Positions 42,202-52,161 of a DNA stretch of 64,000 nt are shown piece by piece. Numbering within the stretch: the stretch's first letter is position 1; each line of letters begins with the position of its first letter. The DNA is from Idiomarina seosinensis (GTDB lineage Bacteria; Pseudomonadota; Gammaproteobacteria; Enterobacterales; Alteromonadaceae). A program made the translations under genes and the position numbers. The stretch is from assembly GCF_003987275.1 (NCBI RefSeq), contig NZ_PIQF01000001.1, positions 1,116,001-1,180,000 on the forward strand, written 5' to 3'. The notes below the pieces were generated by a model, which ran no database searches, was not told the DNA's origin, and saw only the letters and a list, made by a program, of their open reading frames with translations.

Positions 42202-42669
42202 ATGAGAAACCTGATTATTGCTACTACTGCGGCTTTAATAAGTGTTGGCTTAACTGCCAGTGCTAATGCTGACAAACACGCCTTTAATGACGCAGAATCT
42301 GCTGTCGATTATCGCCAAAATGCACTGTCTATAATGCGCGATAATTTTGTCGCAATGGCAGAAATGGTAAAAGGCGAAGTGGAGTATGACGCTGCGATTT
42401 TTAGCCAGCGCGCCGATGACTTTGCTCGTTTGAGTCACATTCCCTGGGATGGCTTTTCCGTAGAAGGTGCAATGCCCGGTGAAAACACCGATGCATTACC
42501 TGAAATATGGGACAACTGGGATGATTTTAAACAGCGCAGTGAAGACTTTATCCAGGGCGCTGAGCAATTAGCGACTGTCGCCTCCACCGGCTCAATGAGC
42601 GATATTGCACCCGCCTTTAAAGAGGCAGCCAAAAACTGTAAAGGCTGCCATGATAACTATAAAGATTAG
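42202..42669 (+). CDS. Cytochrome c' (class II c-type cytochrome)
   Basis: The 155-residue protein has a signal peptide ending near SANAD and a C-terminal heme-attachment motif CKGCH (146-150). C-terminal placement is diagnostic of cytochrome c'. Mature length of about 131 fits the four-helix bundle. Members bind nitric oxide or carry electrons in the periplasm. The ATG follows TAAGGAAG. It converges with the b561 gene, 4 bp from its stop. A shared redox function is likely from position and family, not proven. Confidence 0.95.
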   Translation: MRNLIIATTAALISVGLTASANADKHAFNDAESAVDYRQNALSIMRDNFVAMAEMVKGEVEYDAAIFSQRADDFARLSHIPWDGFSVEGAMPGENTDALPEIWDNWDDFKQRSEDFIQGAEQLATVASTGSMSDIAPAFKEAAKNCKGCHDNYKD

Positions 42670-42673
42670 TTGG

Positions 42674-43321
42674 TTACTTAAGCACTAAGGTTAAAATAAA
42701 CCAGACTGCAACTGTCAGCAGTATCGCCTGCCAACCGGACTTTAGTGACGGTTGTCGGGCCTTACTGTTACGATAACCCGTAATCATAGCACTCAGTAAC
42801 GGCACGCCCATCAAGCGATACACAACAACTGCCAGAACATGCAATCCAACAATGGCCAGGATGTAGTCAAATTGAGCTTTATGCCAGTCTGTCAGCCAAG
42901 CAGCGGTATCTGAACTAACATATGGGTTGAGTGGTCCGGAAAATAAAATTCCATCAGTACTGAATAGTCCAGTAATAATTTGCGCAACTAACAACGTCAG
43001 CATAGCCACGATTGCCCAGCTGCCGGCGCTGCTGTGCGTATTCCCGTTTTGATAACGACGCCGGAATAAGCTTGAAAAATGCGCTGGAATTTTAGCCGGG
43101 TTCTGGACAAAGTAACTAAACCGGGCATTTTCACTGCCGAACAACCCCCAACCAATTCTGACAATTAATAAAGCGGCTAAGACTATGGCAAACTCAATAT
43201 GCAAAGACATTTCGCCATTTTTTCCACTCCACCAAAGAGCTCCAAACAGCCCAACCATGACCCAATGATACAAGCGAATAAAGCTATCCCACACCTTAAT
43301 CCTTGGTCTGCTACTGCTCAT
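42674..43321 (-). CDS. Cytochrome b561-type membrane protein
   Basis: About four transmembrane segments and well-placed histidines (RLYHWVM near residue 20, DWHKAQFDY and LHVLAVV later) fit the prokaryotic cytochrome b561 family, which passes electrons from quinol to periplasmic c-type cytochromes. The WDSFIRLYHW start is typical. The ATG at 43321 lies 7 nt after AGGAG; upstream GTG codons are less likely. Length is 215. Its natural partner may be the cytochrome c' encoded convergently next door. Confidence 0.9.
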   Translation of the reverse strand: MSSSRPRIKVWDSFIRLYHWVMVGLFGALWWSGKNGEMSLHIEFAIVLAALLIVRIGWGLFGSENARFSYFVQNPAKIPAHFSSLFRRRYQNGNTHSSAGSWAIVAMLTLLVAQIITGLFSTDGILFSGPLNPYVSSDTAAWLTDWHKAQFDYILAIVGLHVLAVVVYRLMGVPLLSAMITGYRNSKARQPSLKSGWQAILLTVAVWFILTLVLK

Positions 43322-43397
43322 CACCACTCTCCTCCGTACTAGGCAAATAAAACCGACAATGCTAGGGTAAAGGTATTGTAAGAAAAACGGTAGTTGT

Positions 43398-43772
43398 ATG
43401 AGTGATAATAACCGAATAACGGTATTAGTGGCTGATGATGACGTTATCAGCCTGGAAGTTTTTAAAGCAATGCTAAGTCAACATCAAGTCGATGTAGTGA
43501 CTGCTGAAACTGGCGAGCAGGCATTAGCGGCTTTGCGACAACAGCCCCAGCTAATATTTCTTGACTATGAAATGCCTGATATGTCGGGTGCTGATGTTTG
43601 TCGTCAGATACGCCAATATGAGCAATTCGCAACGGTTCCTGTAATAGCTGTAACCAGCCATCAAAGTGCAACTGAAATGGACGCGTGCCGCGCGGCAGGT
43701 ATGAACGCGACCTTGCACAAACCGGTTGCACCCGATGCTTTGAGTGAGTTAATTCAACAGTTTAGTAATTGA
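43398..43772 (+). CDS. Single-domain CheY-like response regulator
   Basis: The 124-residue protein is one receiver domain with acidic residues DDD (13-15), phospho-acceptor D56 in FLDYEMPDMSG, and K108 in LHKPV. It has no output domain. It could act by protein contact or as a phosphate relay. Its kinase is not evident; the HPt hybrid kinase and the soluble kinase in this window are candidates. It is divergent from the b561 gene (76 bp) and converges closely on tyrA. Confidence 0.92.
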   Translation: MSDNNRITVLVADDDVISLEVFKAMLSQHQVDVVTAETGEQALAALRQQPQLIFLDYEMPDMSGADVCRQIRQYEQFATVPVIAVTSHQSATEMDACRAAGMNATLHKPVAPDALSELIQQFSN

Positions 43773-43780
43773 TTATTGAG

Positions 43781-44938
43781 TTACTGTTGGCGGAAGCGTT
43801 GATCATCCGCCAATTGCACCAACGCTTCACTCTCCTCTAGGAATTGTGAGGCATATTCACCAAAATAGTTTTTAACCTGCTCAAATTGCTCGACGAACGC
43901 CTCTTTTTTACCTTGCTCTAATAATTGAATAGCCTCGGCGAACCGATTTAAATAGCGGCTGATAGTGCCAAACTGACGCTGATTAGCCGTTATAATGTCC
44001 GCGTAAAGCTCCGCATTTTGAGCAAATAATCGGCCAACCATCATTAACTCCATTCGATAAATCGGTGAACTAAGCTGGAGTAATGATTCAATGTCAGCGT
44101 TTTCTTCAGCCATATGTAGACCGTAAGTGAAGGTGCTCAAATGCCGCATCGCCTGGATCCATCCCATCGCATCATCGTGTTGTTCTGCGCGGATGGTCTC
44201 TACATGCGCACCCCAGTTAACAAATTGGTCAATGACCCACTGGCAATTGTCAGCGGCCCGGCCCGGCGTCACTACAACCAACTGTTTTGCCAGGTTGTGA
44301 ACTGACGGCCCAAACATTGGATGTAAGCCTACCACAGGTCCCGCATGCTTCTTCAACATCGCTGCCAGCGGTGGTTGTTTAATACTGGTGACATCCGCCA
44401 GCACACAATCAGCGGCGAGCTCAGGCAATTGCTCAATCACTGCAACAGTGCTATTAACCGGCACCACAATTAACACTAGCTGCGCTCGCTGTGCTAGTTG
44501 TCGATCAAATTTATCACCCTTTTCAATGATAGTGACGGGATATCCAGTATTGCTAAAAAACCTTGTTAAAAGCTGACCAAGGCGACCATTGCCACCAACT
44601 ATAACGACTGGCCGTGATAAATCGCTGGAAGTCGCCGTTGCCTGTGTCGATTGAGTTTTATAAGACTCTCTAATAATCCGTCGTAACACATCTTCTATCA
44701 ATTCAGGTTCGAGACCACACTGTTGGGCAAATTGACGACGAGCCTCAATAAGTTGTTGTTCTCTCGCCGGCACGTAAAGCGGTTGCTTTAACGCGCGCTT
44801 TACCTCACCCACTTTCGCCGTTATTTGAGCGCGTTGTGCAATAAGTTCGACCAACTGCGTATCGACTGCATCAATCGCATCACGTAAATGTTCCAATTGT
44901 TGCTGAGGGTTATCTGTTACTTTTTTATCTGATGGCAT
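43781..44938 (-). CDS. tyrA: Bifunctional chorismate mutase/prephenate dehydrogenase TyrA
   Basis: TyrA turns chorismate into prephenate and then 4-hydroxyphenylpyruvate for tyrosine synthesis. The chorismate mutase domain (about 10-95) includes [19 protein letters not shown] and [14 protein letters not shown]. The dehydrogenase follows with a Rossmann motif, GGNGRLG (115-121), and HPMFGPSV. Length (385) is normal. The usual DAHP synthase neighbour is absent. It lies 27 bp after the DnaJ-related gene and may share its transcript. Confidence 0.97.
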   Translation of the reverse strand: MPSDKKVTDNPQQQLEHLRDAIDAVDTQLVELIAQRAQITAKVGEVKRALKQPLYVPAREQQLIEARRQFAQQCGLEPELIEDVLRRIIRESYKTQSTQATATSSDLSRPVVIVGGNGRLGQLLTRFFSNTGYPVTIIEKGDKFDRQLAQRAQLVLIVVPVNSTVAVIEQLPELAADCVLADVTSIKQPPLAAMLKKHAGPVVGLHPMFGPSVHNLAKQLVVVTPGRAADNCQWVIDQFVNWGAHVETIRAEQHDDAMGWIQAMRHLSTFTYGLHMAEENADIESLLQLSSPIYRMELMMVGRLFAQNAELYADIITANQRQFGTISRYLNRFAEAIQLLEQGKKEAFVEQFEQVKNYFGEYASQFLEESEALVQLADDQRFRQQ

Positions 44939-44965
44939 GACTACAACTCGCTCACTACAAAAACT

Positions 44966-45559
44966 TTAAAGATGGTTGACTAATACCTGATAGGCGGCTT
45001 TAACGGTCTGCATTTTCCTCAGACTACCCCCTTTATCCGGATGATGCTTATGGATCAAACGCCGGTACTGACGCTTAAGAGAGTGTTTAGACACTGGAGG
45101 TGTCAGCTGCATTGTTTGACAGGCTTGCTGATAAGGCATTGCCGTTTTTTTTACAGCATTCGTTTGTCCCATAGAATCCCAAAAATCGTTCAATAGTTGC
45201 TCTACGTCGACTTTTGAGGTGTCCGTTAGCTGCGTTAAATCCAAATAATAGCTGGCTAAAGGGTCTCTCGCCTGCAAACCTTCTATACCCGGCTGCCACG
45301 TCAGCTTTTTAATCGCAAGAGTATGGATTTCAAGCTCTGCGATCTGTTGATTGCGCCACTCGGCCTGCAATCGGTAGAGGCAGTGAAAGATTAAAAAGTG
45401 AGTTCGAAAAAGTGACAGCGGATCACGCAACGCCTGCTCATCAAAAAGTTGATACGGGGGTTGTTTCAGTTGTTCAATAAGTTGGTGTTCAGTCCACTGT
45501 GGCTGGCTCTTTAGTAACTCGGAAAGGGCCGCGCACAGTATCTGTATATCTTCGTCCAT
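44966..45559 (-). CDS. DnaJ-related protein with C-terminal J domain
   Basis: The N-terminal ~125 residues resemble the DnaJ-related domain of gammaproteobacteria (LSLFRTHFLIFHCLYRLQ, then ASYYLDLTQL). A short J domain lies at the C-terminus with HPD at 173-175 (HKHHPDKGG). It may recruit DnaK to a particular client, which is unknown. Length is 197. The reversed domain order distinguishes it from general DnaJ. It lies between rplS, from which a terminator separates it, and tyrA. Confidence 0.85.
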   Translation of the reverse strand: MDEDIQILCAALSELLKSQPQWTEHQLIEQLKQPPYQLFDEQALRDPLSLFRTHFLIFHCLYRLQAEWRNQQIAELEIHTLAIKKLTWQPGIEGLQARDPLASYYLDLTQLTDTSKVDVEQLLNDFWDSMGQTNAVKKTAMPYQQACQTMQLTPPVSKHSLKRQYRRLIHKHHPDKGGSLRKMQTVKAAYQVLVNHL

Positions 45560-45577
45560 GGCAGCAGCTTAGCATAA

Positions 45578-45603
45578 AAAAACCCGGCCGGAGCCGGGTT
45601 TTT
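45578..45603 (-). terminator. Terminator of the rpsP-rimM-trmD-rplS operon
   Basis: An 11-bp stem (AAAACCCGGC region with its complement) is capped by a CGGA tetraloop. A T-run follows on the minus strand. It lies 17 bp beyond the rplS stop. A T-run on the plus strand is also present. Confidence 0.9.
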
Positions 45604-45619
45604 CTGTAAACCTGCCAGC

Positions 45620-45985
45620 TTATTTGCTGGTAAGTTTCTCGCGGATACGTGCAGATTTACCTGAACGCTCACGCAAGTAGTACAGTTTCGCGCGACGGAC
45701 GGCACCGCGACGCTTAACGTTAATGCTGTCGATCAATGGGCTGTGCGTTTGGAAGGTACGCTCAACGCCTTCACCATTTGATACTTTACGAACCGTGAAT
45801 GCAGAGTGCAAGCCGCGGTTACGTACGCGGATAACCACACCTTCAAATGCCTGAAGACGCTCACGGTTACCTTCTTTTACTTTTACATTTACACTAACCG
45901 TATCGCCTGGAGCGAATTCCGGTAAATCTTGTTTCATTTGCTCTTCTTCAAGAGCCTTAATGATATTTTGGCTAACTTTTGCCAT
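45620..45985 (-). CDS. rplS: 50S ribosomal protein L19
   Basis: L19 sits at the 30S-50S interface. The 121-residue protein shows the whole family pattern: [49 protein letters not shown], and a basic C-terminus. The ATG follows AGGAGAATAACC. It is the last gene of the rpsP-rimM-trmD-rplS operon, 31 bp after trmD. Confidence 0.98.
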   Translation of the reverse strand: MAKVSQNIIKALEEEQMKQDLPEFAPGDTVSVNVKVKEGNRERLQAFEGVVIRVRNRGLHSAFTVRKVSNGEGVERTFQTHSPLIDSINVKRRGAVRRAKLYYLRERSGKSARIREKLTSK

Positions 45986-46016
45986 GGTTATTCTCCTATC
46001 CTAGATAAACTGTACG

Positions 46017-46763
46017 TTATTTCTCGGCTTGCTGCTGAGCGATAAACTCATCCAACAACAATTGCTGCTCGTCAGTCAGAGCTAGGCCATTAATTAAATC
46101 TCGGCGTTGCAACCAGGTTTTACCCAGTGACTGTTGCAACCGCCAGCGACGTATTTTTTCGTGGTCTCCACTCAGCAATACTGAGGGAACCTGCTGCTCG
46201 TTGTAAAACTCCGGCCTCGTATAATGAGGACAATCCAATAACCCGTCCGCAAAAGAATCTTCTGCCGCCGAGTCTTGATGACCTAGAACGCCTGGAACCA
46301 ATCTGGCAACAGCGTCAATAACCACCATTGCCGGCAGTTCCCCACCGCTTAGGACAAAGTCCCCTATCGACCATTCCGCATCAACGTGTTGTTGAATGAC
46401 ACGTTCGTCGATGCCTTCGTACCGACCAGCAATCAAAATTAATCGTTCATGCCGGGCTAACTGAGTTACCCCTTGATGATCGAGTTTTTGCCCTTGGGGT
46501 GACAGATAAATAACCGGTGTTTGCTCGCCGAGCTCCTGTTTTGCTGCCTGTATTGCATCCACTAACGGCTGCACCATCATCAGCATTCCAGGCCCACCAC
46601 CATAAGGTCTATCATCAACCGTACGGTGCTTATCATGAGTAAACTCACGCGGATTCCACACCTTTATGTCCAGCAAACCTTCCTTAATTGCCCGACGGGT
46701 GACACCGTAATCGGTGATCGCCGCAAACATTTCAGGAAATAAACTAATGACGCCTACCTGCAT
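46017..46763 (-). CDS. trmD: tRNA (guanine37-N1)-methyltransferase TrmD
   Basis: TrmD methylates G37 of tRNAs reading CNN, preventing frameshifts. The SPOUT knot is present, with [25 protein letters not shown] and [14 protein letters not shown]. The ATG at 46763 gives the conserved [17 protein letters not shown] five codons upstream overlaps the rimM stop and is less likely. Length is 248. It is 11 bp after rimM. Confidence 0.97.
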   Translation of the reverse strand: MQVGVISLFPEMFAAITDYGVTRRAIKEGLLDIKVWNPREFTHDKHRTVDDRPYGGGPGMLMMVQPLVDAIQAAKQELGEQTPVIYLSPQGQKLDHQGVTQLARHERLILIAGRYEGIDERVIQQHVDAEWSIGDFVLSGGELPAMVVIDAVARLVPGVLGHQDSAAEDSFADGLLDCPHYTRPEFYNEQQVPSVLLSGDHEKIRRWRLQQSLGKTWLQRRDLINGLALTDEQQLLLDEFIAQQQAEK

Positions 46764-46774
46764 CGGTGAGCTCG

Positions 46775-47314
46775 TCAAAAGTCCGATGGCCAGTCCACCT
46801 GAATCAGCTGATTGTCGTTATCCACATCAATAATATATTGACTCTGAATAAACGGAATCAGTCGCTCAGACTTTCCAAATGCATCGTTAGTGTTTGCTTT
46901 CACTACCAGCACATCATTAGCTGGCGTTGGCATAATCTGTTCAACCACACCCATATCGTAGCCTTGCTGGTTTTTCACGCGCAGACCAATTAAGTCACGC
47001 CAATAAAACTCATCTTCGGCTAACGCTGGTAACTCCTCAGTACTAATACTGATTTCCATGCCAGTTAAGCGGCTTGCTTGATCGCGATCATTAATACCGT
47101 CGATGTGTGCAATTAAACCTTTATTGTGATGCCGCCATTCAACGACCTTCACAGTTTGCTCGCTTTGCTGACGCGCTGCAGAAGACTGCAGGTACCAGGG
47201 GCTGTATTCAAAAATATCTTCCGGGCTTTCGGTGTATGACTGAATTTTCAACCAGCCTTTCACGCCATAGACAGCACCAATGCAACCAATGACGACTTTA
47301 TCCGACTGTGCCAT
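46775..47314 (-). CDS. rimM: Ribosome maturation factor RimM
   Basis: RimM helps mature the 30S head and binds S19. The N-terminal domain starts [21 protein letters not shown]. The C-terminal PRC barrel has [20 protein letters not shown] and ends [21 protein letters not shown]. Length is 179. It lies 40 bp after rpsP and just before trmD. Confidence 0.97.
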   Translation of the reverse strand: MAQSDKVVIGCIGAVYGVKGWLKIQSYTESPEDIFEYSPWYLQSSAARQQSEQTVKVVEWRHHNKGLIAHIDGINDRDQASRLTGMEISISTEELPALAEDEFYWRDLIGLRVKNQQGYDMGVVEQIMPTPANDVLVVKANTNDAFGKSERLIPFIQSQYIIDVDNDNQLIQVDWPSDF

Positions 47315-47354
47315 ATTCCGACGACCCTATGACTTATTTAACAAGTCTTAATGC

Positions 47355-47603
47355 TTACGCTACAGCGCGAGCATCTTTTACTAACTTCGAGACGCGATCA
47401 GACAGAGTTGCGCCATGACCTACCCAGTGTTCAATGCGATCTAGGTCGATGCGAAGTTTTTCTTCTTGACCACGAGCAACCGGGTTAAAGAAGCCAACAT
47501 TTTCGATAAAGCGACCGTCGCGGGCATTGCGACTGTCAGCAACTACCATTTGGTAGAAGGGGCGTTTTTTAGCGCCGCTGCGTTGTAAACGAATGGTTAC
47601 CAT
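47355..47603 (-). CDS. rpsP: 30S ribosomal protein S16
   Basis: S16 is an assembly protein of the 30S body. The 82-residue protein starts [18 protein letters not shown] and carries [19 protein letters not shown]. The ATG at 47603 follows GAGGAACGC. The longer frame would begin inside that ribosome binding site. It is the first gene of the ribosomal/tRNA-modification operon, and an imperfect terminator-like stem lies upstream, after ffh. Confidence 0.98.
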   Translation of the reverse strand: MVTIRLQRSGAKKRPFYQMVVADSRNARDGRFIENVGFFNPVARGQEEKLRIDLDRIEHWVGHGATLSDRVSKLVKDARAVA

Positions 47604-47659
47604 TGCGTTCCTCAATTTTCAATTGTGTAAATGTAAAACGTATCTGTAAAAACAGCAAA

Positions 47660-47682
47660 GCCCTCCGACAGAGTCGGAAGGC
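47660..47682 (-). terminator. Terminator-like hairpin after ffh
   Basis: GCCTTCCGAC pairs with GTCGGAGGGC with one mismatch and a 3-nt loop. The minus strand continues TTTGCTGTTTTT. It separates ffh from rpsP and may be partly read through. Confidence 0.7.
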
Positions 47683-47757
47683 TCGGCAATTCTACTGATT
47701 TTTTCCTCAAATGCAAGTATTGAAGGCGTTTTAAGCGCTTTTCAGTTCGCTTATTTA

Positions 47758-49122
47758 TTAACCCCCCGGAAAGCTCCCTGGTGGTAATTTCCCGCCCATG
47801 CCGCGCATCATTTTTTTCATGCCGCCGCCTTTCATTTTTTTCATCATTTTTTGCATTTGCTGAAACTGTTTTAGCAGTTTATTCACGTCCTGCACCTGAA
47901 CCCCTGAACCAGCCGCAATACGACGTTTACGAGAACCTTTAATGACGTCAGGGTGATGGCGCTCCTGCGCGGTCATGGAGTTAATGATAGCTTCCATTCG
48001 AGAAGTCATTTTATCGTCCATCTGACCTTTTATTTGATCCGACATCTTGCCCATGCCTGGCAACTTATCCATAAGCCCCATCATGCCGCCCATATCACGC
48101 ATTTGCGCTAGCTGGTCACGGAAATCCTCCAGCGAGAACTGACCTTTTTTCATCACCTTGCGGGCAACTTTTTCGGCCTTATCCTTATCCACCTTACGTT
48201 CGACTTCTTCCACCAGCGACAGCACATCGCCCATGCCCAGGATCCGTGAGGCAACACGGTCGGGGTGGAAAGGTTCTAACGCATCGTTCTTTTCGCCGAC
48301 ACCAAGAAACTTAATCGGCTTACCGGTAATATGACGAATTGACAGAGCCGCACCACCGCGCGCGTCACCATCCGTTTTAGTAAGAACGACACCGGTTAAT
48401 GGCAATGCATCGTTAAAGGCTTTCGCGGTATTAGCGGCATCCTGGCCGGTCATCGAATCAACCACAAATAGCGTTTCAATGGGCTTAATAGAAGCGTGCA
48501 GTTGTTGAATTTCCTGCATCATGTCTTCATCAATCGACAAACGACCGGCAGTATCCACTAATACCACGTCAACGAACTGCTTTTTCGCCTGAGCTATTGC
48601 CGCCTGAGCAATATCGACAGGTTTTTGTGAGGTATCCGAGGGGAAGAATTCAACTTCGGTTTGTTGTGCCAATGTCTCCAGCTGTTTAATGGCAGCCGGA
48701 CGGTATACGTCGGCACTCACCACCATTACTTTCTTTTTATGCCGTTCTTTTAAATACTTCGCTAACTTACCGACACTGGTGGTTTTACCCGCACCTTGCA
48801 GGCCAGCCATCAAGATAACCGCCGGAGGTTGGGTATTAAGGTTTAGCGGTACATTTGCCTCACCCATGGCTGCTTCTAGTTCAGACTGAACTATTTTGAC
48901 GAAAACCTGGCCAGGGGTCAGACTTTTGTTAACTTCTGTGCCAACAGCCCGTTGCTTAACTTTAGCAATGAACTCCTTCACTACCGGCAATGCCACATCG
49001 GCTTCCAACAGTGCCATTCGGACTTCTCGTAAAGTCTCTTTAATATTGTCGTCAGTTAATCGACCACGGCCGCCGATATTACGTAACGATTGCGACAGTC
49101 GTTCGCTTAAATTCTCAAACAT
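47758..49122 (-). CDS. ffh: Signal recognition particle protein Ffh
   Basis: Ffh binds 4.5S RNA and signal sequences and delivers ribosomes to FtsY at the membrane. It has an N-terminal helical bundle, the G domain with GLQGAGKTTSVGKLA (about 105-119) and DTAGRL, and a methionine-rich M domain (MRDMGGMMGLMDKLPGMGKM and the KKMMRGMGG tail). Length is 454. It is divergent from the YpjD-like gene, as in E. coli. Confidence 0.98.
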   Translation of the reverse strand: MFENLSERLSQSLRNIGGRGRLTDDNIKETLREVRMALLEADVALPVVKEFIAKVKQRAVGTEVNKSLTPGQVFVKIVQSELEAAMGEANVPLNLNTQPPAVILMAGLQGAGKTTSVGKLAKYLKERHKKKVMVVSADVYRPAAIKQLETLAQQTEVEFFPSDTSQKPVDIAQAAIAQAKKQFVDVVLVDTAGRLSIDEDMMQEIQQLHASIKPIETLFVVDSMTGQDAANTAKAFNDALPLTGVVLTKTDGDARGGAALSIRHITGKPIKFLGVGEKNDALEPFHPDRVASRILGMGDVLSLVEEVERKVDKDKAEKVARKVMKKGQFSLEDFRDQLAQMRDMGGMMGLMDKLPGMGKMSDQIKGQMDDKMTSRMEAIINSMTAQERHHPDVIKGSRKRRIAAGSGVQVQDVNKLLKQFQQMQKMMKKMKGGGMKKMMRGMGGKLPPGSFPGG

Positions 49123-49290
49123 AGGGGCGATCTCTCGTTATCTCAGCTCTTAGCTTGTTAGTTGCCTAATGTAATGGGGCTATTATATCTGATTTGCAAG
49201 CAACTTTCGCCCTTTGGCGCTTGGGTTTGTTGCATCATGATCGTATACTCGCTTTAAATTATCATTTCAATTGAGGATTGCGAGCCCGTG

Positions 49291-50085
49291 ATGCTCACAT
49301 TTTTGTTGATCATAGCTCTGGTTGGGTACATCTCTAGTGCGGTTGTAATTATACAGCATGTAGTGAAAAATCAGCTGACACACCCAGCTTTCAGTATGAT
49401 CCCTGCAGCGCTGGCTATCATTAGCCATGGTTTATTGCTGTTTGGCGAATTATCCGGCGACAGTTTTCATCATATCAATATCGCCTCTAGCCTCGCCTCA
49501 GTTGCCTGGCTTATAGCACTGTTTTCTTTTTTCCGTGGTCCTCAATCTGGCAATTTGCTGTTAAAACCAGTCATTTATTTGTTTTCCGCCCTTACCTGTG
49601 TACTGCTCGCTTTTGCTCCTGCAAGCTGGGGCGCGTACATCTCAATGAATGTCGGCCTGCTAATACATATTGTTTTATCATTAGTTGCTTATGGAGTGCT
49701 GATCCTGGCAACTCTCTATGCAATTCAGGCTGCTTATGTCAGCAAAGTTTTAAAACAACGCAAGAACAATGCGCTATTTAGTCGGTTGCCGCCGTTAATG
49801 ACGGTAGAACGTTACTTTTTCCGGTTATTGATGACAGGCACATTGTTGCTAATATTGTCCTTAATTTCGGGGTTTGCGTTTCTTGACAATATGTTCGCGC
49901 AAAATGTTGCCCATAAGACGTTTCTCAGTTTAGCCGCGGCGGCAGCTTATATCACCGCCAATGTTACCCACCGGGTTACCGGCTCGCGTGGCAAGCTTAT
50001 GATCTCTTTAACCATCATTGGCAGTATCCTGTTGACGTTGGGTTACTTTGGCAGTCGTTTTGTCAAAGACATTCTGTTGAGCTAA
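49291..50085 (+). CDS. CcsA/YpjD-type cytochrome c assembly-like membrane protein
   Basis: About eight hydrophobic segments fill this 264-residue protein. The family core includes the LLIHIVLSLVAYGVL region and a late HKTFLSLAAAAAYIT. Relatives such as YpjD neighbour ffh in E. coli and share the CcsA/CcmC heme-handling fold, but a heme role for YpjD is not established. An adjacent GTG at 49288 is an alternative start. It is divergent from ffh and 68 bp upstream of corB. Confidence 0.85.
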   Translation: MLTFLLIIALVGYISSAVVIIQHVVKNQLTHPAFSMIPAALAIISHGLLLFGELSGDSFHHINIASSLASVAWLIALFSFFRGPQSGNLLLKPVIYLFSALTCVLLAFAPASWGAYISMNVGLLIHIVLSLVAYGVLILATLYAIQAAYVSKVLKQRKNNALFSRLPPLMTVERYFFRLLMTGTLLLILSLISGFAFLDNMFAQNVAHKTFLSLAAAAAYITANVTHRVTGSRGKLMISLTIIGSILLTLGYFGSRFVKDILLS

Positions 50086-50153
50086 TCGCTACTTGACTAA
50101 ATTTATAGGCCCTCTAAATTGTCACATTCGGTTTTAATCAAAGGAAATTAATC

Positions 50154-51452
50154 TTGGACGAGATCTCGACGAGCATGTTGCTCGTTATTTTGGTTGTACT
50201 TATCACTCTATCTGCCTATTTCTCCGGTTCTGAGACTGGAATGATGTCGATAAACCGGTATCGACTGCGGCACCTTGTCCAAAACCAACATAAAGGCGCA
50301 AACCGCGTTCAGTACTTGCTTGATCGCCCCGATCGGCTTATTGGTCTTATCCTGATTGGTAATAACCTGGTCAATATCGCTGCATCTGCGATAGCAACTA
50401 TATTATGCATGCGCTGGTTTGGAGATGCCGGTATTGTCATTGCCACATTTGGCTTAACTTTAATTATCTTAATTTTTGCGGAAGTAACACCTAAGACTAT
50501 CGCTGCTTTACATCCAGAACGGGTGGCATTTCCCAGCTCTTTTATTTTAAGACCACTACTGACTGTGCTCTACCCCGTTGTTAGTAGCGTTAACTTTATT
50601 ACTAACTCGTTTATGCGTTTATTAGGCGTGGATCCAAAACGAGCTCATGTCGGCGATGCTTTGAATTCTGACGAGTTGCGCACCGTGGTCAATGACGCCG
50701 GCAACTTAATTCCAACGTCGCACCAAGAGATGCTAATTAGTATTCTCGATCTGGAAAAAGTTACCGTTGAAGATGTGATGATTCCTCGCAATGAGATCAT
50801 TGGCATTGATATCAACGATGACTGGTCGAAAATTATCAAGCAAATTGAACATGCCCAACACACCCGAGTTCTGCTATTTCGCAACGACATTGATGATGCT
50901 GTTGGCTTTTTACATGCCCGCGATATCATGCGACTAATGACTAAAAACCAATTTGAAGCGGATAAGTCGTTGTTAGTCCGAGCTGTTCGGGATATTTATT
51001 ACATTCCTGAAGGTACTCCGCTAAATGTTCAACTGCTTAAATTTCAGCGCAGTAAACAACGCATTGGTCTGGTTGTTGATGAATATGGTGATATCCAGGG
51101 ATTGGTAACACTAGAGGATATACTGGAAGAAATTGTTGGTGACTTTACCACCTCGATGGCTCCACCACCTAGTGAAACGGTAACAGTACAACCGGACGGC
51201 AGCTATCTGGTCGAGGGCGGTGCCAACCTTCGAGAGTTAAACAAAGAGATGAATTGGGTGTTCCCAACTGACGGACCAAAAACGTTAAGCGGGTTAATCA
51301 TAGAGCAGTATGGGGATATTCCTTCGGCCCGAATGGGGCTGCGTTTAGGTGGCTACCCGGTCGAATTAATTGAGGTTGGCGACACTATGATTAAACAAGT
51401 TCGTGTGCTACCTAAATTCTTCCGGGCTCCAAATGAAAACCACGAAGATTAG
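50154..51452 (+). CDS. corB: CNNM/CorC-family transporter CorB
   Basis: The 432-residue protein has an N-terminal DUF21 transmembrane domain (about 1-190) with AYFSGSETGMMSINRYRL. A CBS pair follows (about 205-330; VEDVMIPRNEIIGI, LVVDEYGDIQGLVTLEDILEE), then a CorC_HlyC domain (about 345-425). The family is linked to magnesium or cobalt handling. The TTG start follows AAGGAAATTAATC, a good ribosome binding site. It converges on the SLT lipoprotein gene with a 4-bp overlap. Confidence 0.9.
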   Translation: MDEISTSMLLVILVVLITLSAYFSGSETGMMSINRYRLRHLVQNQHKGANRVQYLLDRPDRLIGLILIGNNLVNIAASAIATILCMRWFGDAGIVIATFGLTLIILIFAEVTPKTIAALHPERVAFPSSFILRPLLTVLYPVVSSVNFITNSFMRLLGVDPKRAHVGDALNSDELRTVVNDAGNLIPTSHQEMLISILDLEKVTVEDVMIPRNEIIGIDINDDWSKIIKQIEHAQHTRVLLFRNDIDDAVGFLHARDIMRLMTKNQFEADKSLLVRAVRDIYYIPEGTPLNVQLLKFQRSKQRIGLVVDEYGDIQGLVTLEDILEEIVGDFTTSMAPPPSETVTVQPDGSYLVEGGANLRELNKEMNWVFPTDGPKTLSGLIIEQYGDIPSARMGLRLGGYPVELIEVGDTMIKQVRVLPKFFRAPNENHED

Positions 51453-52084
51453 CCGAAAAACAGATTCCAGAACCAGCCATGCTGAAGATCTTCTTCGCAT
51501 TTATTAAGTTGTGCCGCATAGGTCATCGAGCGACGTTTGACTATTTTAGATACGCGTACCAGCCAAGGCTTCTTTAAATAGCTCTTCTGTTGGTAACCTC
51601 CCCACCCCTCATGGTAGTTCAGGTACTGACCATAAGCATCCCATTTGGAAACGCCATTTACCTTATAGGTTTTATTAATAAACCATCCCATAAAGTCTAT
51701 CGCATCTTCAAAATCGCTGCGGCTCGCCCAACCATTACCTGTTTCGCGCTGATAATCTTCCCAAGTCATGGTTTTGGCTTGTGAATAGCCATAAGCACTG
51801 CTGACCCTTCCCCAAGGGATAATCCCAAGAATGTAATCTCTGGGGGGCAACGCATCATGCTTGAACGAACTTTCTTGATACATCATGGCCATTGGCACAT
51901 GAATTGGCACCCCCCATTTATCTCTGACATCTGCAGCAGCGTGATACCAATCTTCTTTTTCTTCAAAAATATGACAAATATTATCGGGAGACTTCGGAGG
52001 CGGGCTGGCACAACCGGAGAGCGACAACGCTATAACCGTTGCCGCACCGTATAAAACACGATTTTTTGATTTTTTTTTCATCAT
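51449..52084 (-). CDS. SLT-type lytic transglycosylase-like lipoprotein
   Basis: The 211-residue protein has a lipobox, LSLSGC, with Cys25. A lysozyme-like fold is suggested by VPMAMMYQESSFKHDA, with E71 as likely catalytic glutamate. Then come YGYSQAKTMTWEDYQ and a late YLNYHEGWGGYQQKSY. It probably cuts peptidoglycan in the periplasm or at the outer membrane. No ribosome binding site is evident. Two adjacent ATGs exist; either could be used. Confidence 0.85.
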   Translation of the reverse strand: MMKKKSKNRVLYGAATVIALSLSGCASPPPKSPDNICHIFEEKEDWYHAAADVRDKWGVPIHVPMAMMYQESSFKHDALPPRDYILGIIPWGRVSSAYGYSQAKTMTWEDYQRETGNGWASRSDFEDAIDFMGWFINKTYKVNGVSKWDAYGQYLNYHEGWGGYQQKSYLKKPWLVRVSKIVKRRSMTYAAQLNKCEEDLQHGWFWNLFFG

Positions 52085-52161
52085 TATTGAACTTTTAACA
52101 CGACCTCTACTCTTAGTAGATGAGCAGAGATGTTGTGTTCATCCCCTGAATATTGTTTTTT

